Shown piece after piece: positions 33,924-43,487 of a stretch of 60,176 nt of DNA. Position 1 is the first letter of the stretch, and each line of letters begins with the position of its first letter. The DNA is taken from the NCBI RefSeq assembly GCF_016918935.1, contig NZ_JAFFOB010000011.1:1-60176 (forward strand). The letters run 5' to 3'. The position numbers and the translations under genes were made by a program. Origin of the DNA: Roseitranquillus sediminis (GTDB lineage Bacteria; Pseudomonadota; Alphaproteobacteria; Rhodobacterales; Rhodobacteraceae). The notes below the pieces were generated by a model, which was not told the origin of the DNA, did not search any database, and saw only the letters and a list, made by a program, of their open reading frames with translations.

Positions 33924-35812
33924 GCGGAATTGGAGGACTTGTCGGAGGAAGAAGTCGCAAGGATTCTACTAGACTGATAGCCGGACTGGCGCGTCGCGGA
34001 CCCGACGGCATCACCGAGATTGCAGATGAGGACGTGCTTCTCGTCCAGGCTCATTTGGGCCCCCCCGCAAACGCTCTTCGGCGGCGCATGCCTCAGAACG
34101 AACCTGTACGCGGGCGATATCTCTTCGTCGGCGACATTCGCCTCGACAACGCCGCCGAACTTGCCGCTCGGCTAGACCTTTCCCCAACGGCCACCGAAGC
34201 CGAGATCGTCGTCGCAGCCTATCATCGCTGGGGTGGTGATATTTGTTGCCACGATATGCTAGGCGACTTCGCCTTTGCGATCTGGGATCGCAATGAACAC
34301 CGCCTACTTATTGCCCGCGACCACATAGGTGTTCGTCCGCTTTTCTACGTCCTGCGCGACGAGAGCATCGCCTTTGCTTCCGAGCCAAGCGCGCTTGGAG
34401 TTCCGCTTGACGCGCCCCTGGAGGGCCGCCGCCTAATCAGCTACCTGGCAGGACTGGCAGAGTATGGCGAAGAGGCAGGGCCAAACGGATTACGTCGCGT
34501 GATGCCCGGACATACCCTGGTGTGGCAGGCAGGGCAATATCGCACTCATCGTTATTGGGAGCTTGCACCGGACCTTACGGACAGCACGAACCCCGCCGAA
34601 CGCTTTCGGGAAATCTTTATCGCTTCGGTGCGCGCACGCATCGCAGATGCTCAATCGGTGGCAGCTATGCTCAGCGGCGGGCTGGACTCTTCTGCCATCT
34701 CAACGGTGGCTGCACCGATTTCAGAACGGCCGTTGCCGACCTACTCGATTATCTATCCTGAGGAGCCGCCGGCCGACGAAAGCCGTTTCATTAAGGCCGT
34801 ACTTCGGAAGGGCGGCTTCCGGCCAGTCAAGATCGACCTTTCCAAGTGGCACCCGCTTCAGGACATCGAGGCGGCAATGGGCGAGCAGTATGGCCCTTTC
34901 TTGGCTCCAGGGCTGACGAAATCGAGCTGCCTCTACCGACGGGCGGCAGCCGATGGCATGAAGATTCTGCTCGACGGACATGGGGGCGACGAAGTTGTCT
35001 GGCACGGCGGCACGCGACTTCTGGAGCTTGCGGCGGAGGGGCGTTGGCTTCATGCACTGGCGCTGTTGCGAACAAGCACCAGAGCCTCCGGCGAAGATCC
35101 ACTGAAAATTCTCGTCCTGCTGCTGAGGTTGCATGCCTCCGGATCTCGGGCTGGCCGGCTTCTGCGCCGGGTCGGGACGCAATTGCTGCAGGCGCGCGGC
35201 ATGAACACCTCGAGCAGCCCGGCGTGGCGACGGTATCTGCGCCCCGAGGCTCTTCGCATTGCCGCCATAGCCGAGCGGTACGTTGAGGTAGCCGGGATCT
35301 CCAAAGAGATCTCTTCCTCAGATCGCGCCAATCATCTCAGGGCGCTTACTCAGCCATCTATTCCGGCCGCATTCGAGGTGCTCGACAGGGCCTCGGCCGC
35401 AGCCGGTATCGAGGCGCGCTATCCGTTCTACGACCGCCGGCTGGTCACCTTCTGCCTTGGCTTGCCCGCCTCCGAAAAGCTCCGCCTCAACCAAACGCGC
35501 AGCATCTTGCGACGCGGTCTGGCCGCCGACCTGCCGCCCTCCGTCCGGCGGCGCCAAGACAAGACCAACTTCCTGCCGCATTTCGCGAAAGGCCTTGTGG
35601 CACGACATCGCGAGGCGCTTGAGGAGCTTCTTGCGCAGCCGGACGACCGGATTGCGGAGTGCGTCAACATGAACACGCTGCGGGACGATGTTGCGGCACT
35701 CTTGCGCAATCCGGATGCATTGAATGGAGCTGAGATCATGATGATCTGGCGCATCCTCTGCGTGCACCTGTGGCACCGACAGGACTCCCGCTGCCAAGGG
35801 TGTGCGGCATGA
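33920..35812 (+). CDS. Lasso cyclase (C), asparagine synthetase homologue
   Basis: The 630-residue protein has an N-terminal glutamine-amidotransferase-like domain and a C-terminal ATP-PPase domain with MLSGGLDSSAI (from residue 250). The expected nucleophile of the amidotransferase domain (Cys2) is Ser (MSGIGG), so it should not use glutamine, as in other lasso cyclases. It adenylates the ring Asp side chain and closes the lactam with Gly1. The start is GTG 33920, overlapping B2. The kinase start overlaps its stop. Confidence 0.93.
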   Translation: MSGIGGLVGGRSRKDSTRLIAGLARRGPDGITEIADEDVLLVQAHLGPPANALRRRMPQNEPVRGRYLFVGDIRLDNAAELAARLDLSPTATEAEIVVAAYHRWGGDICCHDMLGDFAFAIWDRNEHRLLIARDHIGVRPLFYVLRDESIAFASEPSALGVPLDAPLEGRRLISYLAGLAEYGEEAGPNGLRRVMPGHTLVWQAGQYRTHRYWELAPDLTDSTNPAERFREIFIASVRARIADAQSVAAMLSGGLDSSAISTVAAPISERPLPTYSIIYPEEPPADESRFIKAVLRKGGFRPVKIDLSKWHPLQDIEAAMGEQYGPFLAPGLTKSSCLYRRAAADGMKILLDGHGGDEVVWHGGTRLLELAAEGRWLHALALLRTSTRASGEDPLKILVLLLRLHASGSRAGRLLRRVGTQLLQARGMNTSSSPAWRRYLRPEALRIAAIAERYVEVAGISKEISSSDRANHLRALTQPSIPAAFEVLDRASAAAGIEARYPFYDRRLVTFCLGLPASEKLRLNQTRSILRRGLAADLPPSVRRRQDKTNFLPHFAKGLVARHREALEELLAQPDDRIAECVNMNTLRDDVAALLRNPDALNGAEIMMIWRILCVHLWHRQDSRCQGCAA

Positions 35813-36768
35813 ACCAGCCTTCTTGCCGACCTGTTCGGGTGTCGCCCGAGGCCGAGAGCCGCACATCTGCGGCTCCGTACCGCTACTCGGCGTACGGCAT
35901 GACGATCAGCTCCGATTTCCCTGTTCCGGAACTGGGTCCGGCATCGCCCGCTGCACCGGTGGATCTGACTATCTCGCGTGCTCGCTTCGAGGAGCTGCCT
36001 CCACAGAGCTTCGACTTCTCCGGGCCGATCAAGTGGCTGCACTGGGAGGCGGTCGGCCGCTTTGCCGTTCATCCCTCAGGCCTTGTCGAGTTCGAGCCGA
36101 GCCCGGGCGCGGACGAACGGCTGATTTCCTTTCCGCTTCTAGGCCCGGTGATGGCGACCGTGCTGGAACAGCGAGGGATGCTGGTCCTGCATGCGAGCGC
36201 GATCGCTCTGGAAGATCGCGCCGTCATCTTCCTGGGCAACAAGACCGCCGGCAAGTCGACCACTGCCGCAGCAATGGTCGCAGCCGGGTGCCGGCTGCTG
36301 AGCGATGATGTCGTGGCGATCAGCTTCGACGCGGAGGGGCGAGGCTGGGTGTTACCGGCCTTTGACCAGATCAAGCTGTCGGACGAGGCGACACGCGACA
36401 TCGGCCTTAGCTCCGAGATGATCGACCAGAGGGATCTCTTCCCCGGGGTGATCAAGTCACAGCACCGGATCGGGCCAGGCTTTGCGGCCGAGCGCATGGA
36501 AGTGGGGCTGATCTGCATCCTCGATCGCGACTCTGAGCCGGTGCTGATGCCGGCTTCCGGCGCCGAAGCGCTGGAGCGCGTCATCCAATTCTCCTACCTC
36601 GTCCGCTTCAGGCTGGAGGACATGCCGCGCGAGGTCGTAGCGAAGCATCTACGACAGTGCAGTGCAGTTGCGACGCGCTACCCCGTCGCGCAACTGACGG
36701 TCCCGAGCAGTATATCGCGGCTGGCCGAAGCTCTGCCGGTGATCCGGGATGCGATCCAGAGCGATTGA
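35809..36768 (+). CDS. HPr-kinase-like kinase of the lasso cluster (K)
   Basis: The 319-residue protein has the HprK-type core: LVLHASAIAL, P-loop FLGNKTAGKSTTAAAM (about 143-150) and CRLLSDDVVAI. In paeninodin-type clusters such kinases phosphorylate the C-terminal Ser of the precursor. The precursor here ends in Ser, which agrees. ATG 35809 overlaps the cyclase stop by four bases. HprK homologues with other substrates exist, so the exact target is inferred. Confidence 0.85.
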   Translation: MNQPSCRPVRVSPEAESRTSAAPYRYSAYGMTISSDFPVPELGPASPAAPVDLTISRARFEELPPQSFDFSGPIKWLHWEAVGRFAVHPSGLVEFEPSPGADERLISFPLLGPVMATVLEQRGMLVLHASAIALEDRAVIFLGNKTAGKSTTAAAMVAAGCRLLSDDVVAISFDAEGRGWVLPAFDQIKLSDEATRDIGLSSEMIDQRDLFPGVIKSQHRIGPGFAAERMEVGLICILDRDSEPVLMPASGAEALERVIQFSYLVRFRLEDMPREVVAKHLRQCSAVATRYPVAQLTVPSSISRLAEALPVIRDAIQSD

Positions 36769-36788
36769 GCCGAAGCGGCGATCCTAAC

Positions 36789-38606
36789 ATGTCGTGGCTA
36801 GCAGGAACCTCCGAGCTGGGTGACCGGCTGCGGGAGAGGGCGCAGCTCTGGCGGCAGGTCGTCCGTCTGCTGCGATATTCCTCCCGGCGCCTCTCGATCC
36901 TGGTCGGTCTCGTCACCCTGCTCGAGGCCGGGTTGGCGATCCTGGGCCTGTGGCTGATCAAGGAGTTGATCGACGCGCTCTCGGCCGAGGATGCCATGGA
37001 CGCGGCGGGTCGCGTCTTCGGGCTTCTGATCGCGACCGGGCTGGCGACGCTGGCGGCGCTCGTGACGCAGGCCTGGGGCAACCTCCTGCGCGTCCGGCAG
37101 GGGATGCTGGTGGCCGACTATGTGGATCGCGAGATCCACGACCGCGCGGTTTCCGTCGATCTCGCCTTCTACGAGAGCCCTGCCTATTTCGACTCGCTCC
37201 AGAGGGCGCGGCAGGCGGGCACGCAGCGGCCGGCGCAGATGGTCGCCACCGTGCTCGGGCTCGCGAAGGCGCTCGTCTTCCTCGTCGGCGTTCTCGTCCT
37301 GCTTGCGGGCATCGAGTGGCGGCTTCTGCCGGTCCTGCTGGTGGCCGTGGTCTCGGCCCTGGCGGTACGGCTCTACTTCACGCGCCGGCTCTACGAGTGG
37401 CAGCGGCAGCGGGTGCAGCTCGAGCGGCGGGCGGGCTATCTCGACTGGCTCCTCACCTCCGACTACCACGCCAAGGAGCTGCGGCTGCACGACCTCGGCG
37501 CCGTCTTCCGCGACGCCTATTCCGACCTGCGGCGCCGGATCCGGGCCGAGCAGCTGCGGATCGAGCGCGCCCGCGCATTCGGCGAGGCGGGCGTCTCGGT
37601 CGTGGGCGCGGTGGTTTTCGTTGGCGCCATTGCCTGGCTGGTGATGCGGACGCTGGCGGGCACCTTCTCCCTGGGCGACATCGTGCTCTTCGTGCTGCTC
37701 TTCCGTCGGGCCGAGCAGAGCGGGCGCGAGGCGGTGAACGGCCTGTCGCGGCTTTACGAGGACCAGCTCTACCTGTCGCAGCTCTTCTCGTTCCTGGCAG
37801 TCGAGCCGCAGCTGACCGCGCCGGCGCGACCGGCGGCCCTGCCGGAGCCGGTCCGGGAGGGCCTGCGGATGGAAGGCGTGAGCTTTGGCTATCCGGGCAC
37901 GGACCGCCAGACGCTGGAGGGGATCGACCTGCACCTGCCACCGGGCAAGCTGGTGGCGCTCGTCGGCGAGAACGGCTCGGGCAAGACGACGCTGATCAAG
38001 CTGATGACGCGGCTCTACGACCCGGACGCAGGGCGGATCACGCTCGACGGGCGGGACGTCCGCGACTTCGATCCGGTCGACTACCGGCAGCTCTTCTCGG
38101 TGATCTTCCAGGACTTCGCGAAGTACGCGGCGACGGTGAGCGACAACGTCTGGTATGGCGACGCAGGCCGGCCGCCGGACGCCGCACGCATCCGCGATGC
38201 AGGTCGGCGCGCCGGCGCCGACCCGTTCATCGCGTCACTGCCGAAGGGCTACGAGACGCCGCTCAGCCGGATCTTCGACGACGGGCAGGAGCTCTCGATC
38301 GGCCAGTGGCAGCGGGTGGCGCTGGCGCGCGCCTTCCTGCCCGAGACAGCGTTCATCGTGATGGACGAGCCGACGAGCGCGGTGGACCCGGCGGCGGAGA
38401 TGGAGCTGTTCGACACGCTGCGCGAGCGGATCGGCGGGCGCGGCGCGCTGATCATCAGCCACCGCCTGTCGACGATCCGCCACGTCGACTACACCTACGT
38501 TTTGAACCGCGGCCGCATCGCCGAGCACGGCACGCATGATGCGCTGCTCGCCGCCGACGGCCGCTACGCCGACCTCTTCGGCCGCCAGGCGGCGTACTTC
38601 CAATGA
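36789..38606 (+). CDS. ABC exporter of the lasso cluster (D)
   Basis: This is a 605-residue half-transporter. Its six-helix membrane domain covers about residues 25-320. The ATPase domain has Walker A VGENGSGKTTLIK, signature LSIGQWQRVALARAFL and Walker B AFIVMDEPTSAVDP. Such fused exporters (D proteins) pump the mature lasso peptide out and often give immunity. The start is 20 bases after the kinase stop, and ATGA couples it to the next gene. The gene is GC-rich again, unlike the middle of the cluster. Confidence 0.92.
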   Translation: MSWLAGTSELGDRLRERAQLWRQVVRLLRYSSRRLSILVGLVTLLEAGLAILGLWLIKELIDALSAEDAMDAAGRVFGLLIATGLATLAALVTQAWGNLLRVRQGMLVADYVDREIHDRAVSVDLAFYESPAYFDSLQRARQAGTQRPAQMVATVLGLAKALVFLVGVLVLLAGIEWRLLPVLLVAVVSALAVRLYFTRRLYEWQRQRVQLERRAGYLDWLLTSDYHAKELRLHDLGAVFRDAYSDLRRRIRAEQLRIERARAFGEAGVSVVGAVVFVGAIAWLVMRTLAGTFSLGDIVLFVLLFRRAEQSGREAVNGLSRLYEDQLYLSQLFSFLAVEPQLTAPARPAALPEPVREGLRMEGVSFGYPGTDRQTLEGIDLHLPPGKLVALVGENGSGKTTLIKLMTRLYDPDAGRITLDGRDVRDFDPVDYRQLFSVIFQDFAKYAATVSDNVWYGDAGRPPDAARIRDAGRRAGADPFIASLPKGYETPLSRIFDDGQELSIGQWQRVALARAFLPETAFIVMDEPTSAVDPAAEMELFDTLRERIGGRGALIISHRLSTIRHVDYTYVLNRGRIAEHGTHDALLAADGRYADLFGRQAAYFQ

Positions 38607-39643
38607 GCGGCTTCGGACAATTGGGCCATCCAGACCCGGAAGGAAGCCACACACTGCGTCTGGCGGAGTTCCTGGACCTTCCGCCGCATCCGGCGGCCCA
38701 GCGGATCTACACCCTCAGAAACAAACCGTTCTACTATCTTTCAGGCGCGGACTTTCTCCGCGCGAGGGATCCCGGGCGAGGTTACCACATGTGGTTCGTG
38801 GGCTCTCCCGACATGTCCTTCGACAGGATGCGCGTCGACAGGCCCAAGCTGAAGAAGCTCGTCGAGGAAGCAGCCGCGAGATCAGAGGCCTGCTCGGTCG
38901 TCATCGGGAAGACCCATTTCGAGATCAACGACGAATTCGTTCAGGATCTGCCGGAGAACGTGGCCACCCTCGTATCGTGCAACGTCAACACGAGGGACCC
39001 GCGGGTTCTGTACTTCCCCCTCGGTTGCGACTTCCGCTCCAGGGCTTCTGCCGAACGGACCAAGAAGCTCAAGGACCGGGACATCCTGTGCTATGCGAAC
39101 TTCTCGGTGGACACTCACCCGTCGCGCGTGAGCCTCGCGCAGGACCTCACGAAACGCGAATACATCACGTGCGAGCACATGGGGGGCTTCATGCAGTACC
39201 CCATCAGCCGAGACGAGTTCTTCGCGCGCCTTTCCCGCTCAAAGTTCGCGATCTGCCCGCGCGGACTTGGGATCGAGACCTACAGGATGTGGGACTGCCT
39301 CTATCTCGGCGTCATTCCTGTCGTCAAACGAGAGGCCGTGTTCTTCGATGACCTCGAGGATCTCCCGATACTTTTCGTCGACGACTGGTCTCAGTTCCTG
39401 GACCTGCCGGTATCGACGATCAACAGCATGTATGAAGAGTTCCTGGAAAGGCGTTTCAACTTCGGGAAGCTCGACATCACATACTGGATCAAGCGGATGC
39501 ACCTCAGGCATATTGATCGCTTCGCCGATCATGCGCATCGACTGGACATGGCATCGGTGAAGGAGGTCATCTTCACGGACCCGCTCTGGAAGCGGGCCCT
39601 GAGGAAGGTCGCCTCGCACGCGAAAGGGTACCTGCCAAGGTAG
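38603..39643 (+). CDS. Exostosin-like (GT47-type) glycosyltransferase coupled to the lasso exporter
   Basis: The 346-residue protein contains KFAICPRGLGIETYRMWDCL followed by YLGVIPVV, the donor-side motif of exostosin-family transferases, and NVATLVSCNVNTRD before it. Its ATG overlaps the exporter stop by four bases, so it is translated as part of the lasso operon. It could modify the lasso peptide, or it could be an EPS transferase that now sits behind the cluster by chance. The EPS genes resume on the other strand 45 bases later. Confidence 0.78.
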   Translation: MSGFGQLGHPDPEGSHTLRLAEFLDLPPHPAAQRIYTLRNKPFYYLSGADFLRARDPGRGYHMWFVGSPDMSFDRMRVDRPKLKKLVEEAAARSEACSVVIGKTHFEINDEFVQDLPENVATLVSCNVNTRDPRVLYFPLGCDFRSRASAERTKKLKDRDILCYANFSVDTHPSRVSLAQDLTKREYITCEHMGGFMQYPISRDEFFARLSRSKFAICPRGLGIETYRMWDCLYLGVIPVVKREAVFFDDLEDLPILFVDDWSQFLDLPVSTINSMYEEFLERRFNFGKLDITYWIKRMHLRHIDRFADHAHRLDMASVKEVIFTDPLWKRALRKVASHAKGYLPR

Positions 39644-39688
39644 GAAATACCCTTTGCTTCGCTGCAGCCTGCGCCTGCCAGCGAGCGT

Positions 39689-41995
39689 TCAGCTCTCGTA
39701 GTAATCGCGGTAGAGGCCCTTGTAGTAGCGGTAGCCATCGTAGGCGTAGGAGGCCGCACGCTGCTCATTGACCAGGGTCATCACGACGCCGGTTATGCGG
39801 GCGCCGACTGAGGTCAGCTCGCGCAGGCCTTCCTTCACCGCCGCCCGCGGCGTGCCGTCCCAGCGGACGGCGAAGACCACCGCATCCGCGAGCGCCGAGA
39901 CAATGCGCGCGTCGGTCACCACCAGCGTCGGCGGCGTGTCGAGTATGACGATGTCGTAGCGCCGCCTGAGCTCCTCGATCAGCGCCCGGAAACGAGCCGA
40001 GGCGAGGACGTCAGCCGCGTTGATCTTGGCGGCCCGCTCCGCCGGACGGGTCATCAGCACGTGCAGCCCGGTATCCGGCTCGACATAGATCGCGTCCTCG
40101 ATGGCGGCGCTTTCGTTGATCACCGACAGCAGGCCAGGCTTCTCGTTCTCGCCCTTTGACACCTCCAGCACCTTCAGGAGCGCCGGCATGCGGAGGTCGC
40201 AATCGACGATGATCGCCGACTTCCCCATCTGCCGCGAGGTCAGCGCCACCAGCATCGAGGTGGTCGATTTCCCCTCGCGCGGCGCGGAGGAGGAGAACAT
40301 CACAACTTTCGGCGGATTGTCGACGTTGGAGAAGAGGATCGAGGTCCGTAGGTTGCGGATCGACTCCGCCAAGGCCGAGGTGGGCTTCTTGCGCAGGAGA
40401 TTGACGACCTCCGCGCGCTTCATCCGGCTGCCGGCCCGCGGGATCGTCGCCAGGACGGGCTGGCCCGTCATCTGCTCCACCATCTGCGGGCTGCGGAATG
40501 TGCTGTTGAGCTTGTCGAGGAGGAACACGATGCCGATCCCGAGCGCCGCGCCGACGACGAGCGAAGTCATGAGCGTGCGATTCTTGGCGCTGTTGATCGG
40601 ATAGAGCGGCGGCTCGGCGGGCGTGAGAATCCGGGCGTCGGCGGTCTGGAGATCCCTCTGGGCGTTGGTCTCCTGCAGGCGGGAGAGCAGGTTCTCGTAG
40701 AGGATGCGGCTCGCTTGGGCTTCGCGCTCGAGGTTGCGGATCTCGACGCTGTTGGTCGAGAGCCGCAGCACCTGCTCCTCGACCCTGCGAACGTCGCGCG
40801 CGAGCTGCGCCTCGCGCTCCTGCGCGGTCTCGAGGTCGAGGCGCACGCTCTCGAGGATCAGTCTTGCCTCATCGGCCATTTCGCGGCGAACGGAGGCCAT
40901 TTCCGTCGCGTTCTGCTCCCGGCTCGGATGCGTGGGAGGGAACGCCCGCGCCAGCTGATCGTCCTCGGTCTTGAGCGTCGACTCGCGCCTGCGCAGGTTC
41001 GCGATGATGGGCGAGTCACGCAGCTCCGAGATCGTTCCCATCTCCGCCCCGCCTTGGAGCGCATCGCGAAGCCGGGCATAGCGGGCCTGGATCTGCGTGA
41101 CCTCGCCGCGCGTGGCCGCGAGCGCGCCAGTCAGCGTCGCCAGTTGCTGGTTGAGGGCATCGAGGCTCGAACCCGCCTCTTCCGCCACGCGGGCCTGAGC
41201 CGCGAGCACGGAGGCCTCGGCGGCTTCCACGCGCTGCTGCAGCTCGGCCACCCGCTCGGTCAGCCAAGACGTGCCGGAGCGGAAGGTCTCGAGCTTCCCC
41301 TCCAGCTGATCGACGATGTACTGGTCGGCAATGGCGTTGACGATCTGCGCCGACAGGCGCGGATTGCCCGAGACATACCCGATCTCGATCACGTCGGAAT
41401 CATTGACGGGCCGCAGCCGCAGCCCGTTCAGAACATTCTCGATGATGACCCGCTCCATCCGCTCGGCCACGACCTCCGGATCGGGCGGTGGCCCGGGTGG
41501 CGTGATTAGCCCCCAGGCCAGCATGATGTCCTCCACCTCGGGGGGCAGGGTGACCCGGTTGCGCCAGGTCTCCCGCGGCGGCCGCAGGCTGGGATTGAAA
41601 ACGGGGTTCTGGTCGAGGCGCAGATCCTCGATCACCCGCTTGATCAGCGAGGCCGAACGCAGCACCTCGATCTGGTTCTGCAGGCCATTCCGTCCCAGCG
41701 CGGTGTTCACCACTGCCTCGCCAGCCTCGACATTGGCGCGCGGGATGTCGAACATCACCTTGGCGGAGGCCTGATAGATGGGCGGCTGCTGCGTAGCCGT
41801 CAGAACGCCCATGACGCCGACGAACAGGATGGAGACAGCAATGATCCACTTGCCGCGCCAGACCGTCGCCAGGATCTGGCGGATGTCCAGCTCGCTCTCC
41901 TGCGGCTCATCCTCGCGCCGCTGACTGCCCGCAGGGTTGTGCCCATAGGGATCGCGCTGGCCGGGATGCGAGGGGACCGGGCGGACATGTTCCAT
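39689..41995 (-). CDS. wzc: Polysaccharide co-polymerase with tyrosine kinase domain (Wzc/ExoP type)
   Basis: The 768-residue protein has an N-terminal Wzz domain with a first membrane helix (WIIAVSILFVGVMGVL, about 55-75), a long periplasmic coiled-coil, a second helix near 490-510 and a BY-kinase domain. The kinase has Walker A APREGKST (ending near 578), Walker A' IIVDCDLRMP and Walker B YDIVILDTPP. Eight tyrosines lie in the last 21 residues, the autophosphorylation cluster. It controls chain length with Wzy. It is last in a minus-strand operon after the priming transferase and the NusG-like gene. Confidence 0.95.
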   Translation of the reverse strand: MEHVRPVPSHPGQRDPYGHNPAGSQRREDEPQESELDIRQILATVWRGKWIIAVSILFVGVMGVLTATQQPPIYQASAKVMFDIPRANVEAGEAVVNTALGRNGLQNQIEVLRSASLIKRVIEDLRLDQNPVFNPSLRPPRETWRNRVTLPPEVEDIMLAWGLITPPGPPPDPEVVAERMERVIIENVLNGLRLRPVNDSDVIEIGYVSGNPRLSAQIVNAIADQYIVDQLEGKLETFRSGTSWLTERVAELQQRVEAAEASVLAAQARVAEEAGSSLDALNQQLATLTGALAATRGEVTQIQARYARLRDALQGGAEMGTISELRDSPIIANLRRRESTLKTEDDQLARAFPPTHPSREQNATEMASVRREMADEARLILESVRLDLETAQEREAQLARDVRRVEEQVLRLSTNSVEIRNLEREAQASRILYENLLSRLQETNAQRDLQTADARILTPAEPPLYPINSAKNRTLMTSLVVGAALGIGIVFLLDKLNSTFRSPQMVEQMTGQPVLATIPRAGSRMKRAEVVNLLRKKPTSALAESIRNLRTSILFSNVDNPPKVVMFSSSAPREGKSTTSMLVALTSRQMGKSAIIVDCDLRMPALLKVLEVSKGENEKPGLLSVINESAAIEDAIYVEPDTGLHVLMTRPAERAAKINAADVLASARFRALIEELRRRYDIVILDTPPTLVVTDARIVSALADAVVFAVRWDGTPRAAVKEGLRELTSVGARITGVVMTLVNEQRAASYAYDGYRYYKGLYRDYYES

Positions 41996-42064
41996 GGCGT
42001 TCGCTATATCATTGGGCCCAAAAGAGAGACAGGGTTATGGTTCTCGGTCTGGCCGAACTCTAAA

Positions 42065-42085
42065 CATAAGATGTCTTATGACATC
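42065..42085. promoter_or_regulatory. Overlapping inverted repeats upstream of wzc
   Basis: CATAAGA-TG-TCTTATG (42065-42080) and GATGTC-TTAT-GACATC (42070-42085) are both perfect and overlap, about 70-90 bases before the wzc start. Only one of the two could form at a time, so this may be an operator or an RNA switch. No poly-T follows. Confidence 0.5.
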
Positions 42086-42190
42086 TCTACCTACTGCGGC
42101 CGGATCCGGCTGATCTAACTGGCTGAATATGGCTATTCTAAGTCGCCGGGTCAGACGGACGAGCGTCCGATGCAGCGGCAATCGCTCGGA

Positions 42191-42699
42191 TCAGCCAGCA
42201 AGCCGCATCAGGTGCGCGCACGGCAGCTCGGTCCGCACCGCCTGCCCCATCATTTCCATCAAGAGCCCGACTCGATCCCGCTGTGACAGATGCTCGATAC
42301 GCGCGACGAAACCGGCCATCGGGCCGACAGTGATTCGCACGTGATCGCCCGGCGCAAGATTCGGCGTCGGCTGAAGCACGCCGTCCGAATCGGTGCGCGC
42401 GAACAGATCGGCCATGATCTGGCCCGGAACGGGCTGCGGCGTGTTTGCCGCCCGCATGACGAGGGCGCTGACGCCATAAGTAGACTGAACAGGTCGCCAC
42501 GGACGATCGGAGTCGATCCGGACAAAGAGATATCCCGGAAACAGCGGACCGAGTTCGTTAACCAATTTCTGTCCGCAGCGCTTTGTTGCCAGGCGCTGCG
42601 GCATAAAACAGCTGTAGCCCTGCCGGTCCAGGTTGGCCCCGGCGCGGCGATGCTGGTTTGGGCGCGTTACAGCGAGGTACCAATTATCGATCGTTTTCA
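42191..42699 (-). CDS. NusG/RfaH-like transcription elongation factor
   Basis: The product of about 169 residues has an NGN domain (NWYLAVTRPNQHRRAGANLD, then LGPLFPGYLFVRIDSDRPW) and a C-terminal KOW segment (APGDHVRITVGPMAGFVARI). NusG paralogues of this type sit in EPS operons and help RNA polymerase read through long polysaccharide transcripts. The start is probably GTG 42699; a TTG at 42733 would add 11 residues. I saw no ops/JUMPstart element upstream. Confidence 0.87.
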
Positions 42700-42773
42700 C
42701 CCGTACTCGTCTACTTAATAAGCAACCCTGCAACCGAGGCAGCAGGCCGAAAATGCACCGCGCGGCGAAGCGA

Positions 42774-43487
42774 CTACTTCGCCCCCAGCGCGAACGCCAT
42801 CACGGCGAGTGTCCGCCACGCGATGTACACGTCCAGACGCCCGCACGAGGTCTCCACGTACAGCTGATCGTATTGAGCCTTCGTTGCCGTCGCCTCTTCC
42901 CCCTCGGCATATCCCGCTTCGATCTGTGCGAGGCCGGTGATGCCCGGCTTCACCAGGTAGCGGTAGGAGTAGTGAGGGATCTGGATCAGGTACTGCTCGG
43001 CATGGGAGCGGGTGTCGGGGCGCGGCCCGATGACGCTCATCTCCCCACGTAACACGTTGATGAAGTTTGGCAGTTCGTCGATCCGCGAGAGCCTGAGGAT
43101 CCGGCCGAGCGGCGTGATGCGCTGCGTTTCGACGCCGTCGGCGGCCGACCGGCTCCCCTCGGGCGCGACCGTCATGGTGCGAAACTTTATTACGTGAAAC
43201 GGCTCGCGATACCGGCCCAGCCGATCCTGCACATAAAAGAGCGGGCCTGGATTGAACCACGGGTTGAGCAGCAGCAGAGCGAGCGCCACGCCGGCGATCA
43301 GCGGCAGTGCGATCAGGCTGAGGACGATGTCAAACGTGGTCTTGTAGATCCGGAAGACCAGCGACCAATGACTGGGTCTCTTTTCACTTATTGCGTAGTG
43401 GTACCGGCCACGTCCCTGAAAGAAGGCTGGGACAGTTATATCTACTTGCGGCTGCACAAGCGCCTCAATGAATTGCAGATGAATCAA
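42774..43487 (-). CDS. Undecaprenyl-phosphate sugar phosphotransferase (priming transferase)
   Basis: The 237-residue protein has one N-terminal helix (FDIVLSLIALPLIAGVALAL) and the catalytic region of the bacterial sugar transferase family: VIKFRTM, SRIDELPNFINVLRGEMS, GPRP and KPGITGLAQIEAGY. It puts the first sugar-phosphate on undecaprenyl phosphate. The length is that of the short ExoY-like form without extra helices. The start is given as TTG 43487; a GTG some 30 bases in is possible. It heads the minus-strand operon that ends in wzc. Confidence 0.92.
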   Translation of the reverse strand: MIHLQFIEALVQPQVDITVPAFFQGRGRYHYAISEKRPSHWSLVFRIYKTTFDIVLSLIALPLIAGVALALLLLNPWFNPGPLFYVQDRLGRYREPFHVIKFRTMTVAPEGSRSAADGVETQRITPLGRILRLSRIDELPNFINVLRGEMSVIGPRPDTRSHAEQYLIQIPHYSYRYLVKPGITGLAQIEAGYAEGEEATATKAQYDQLYVETSCGRLDVYIAWRTLAVMAFALGAK

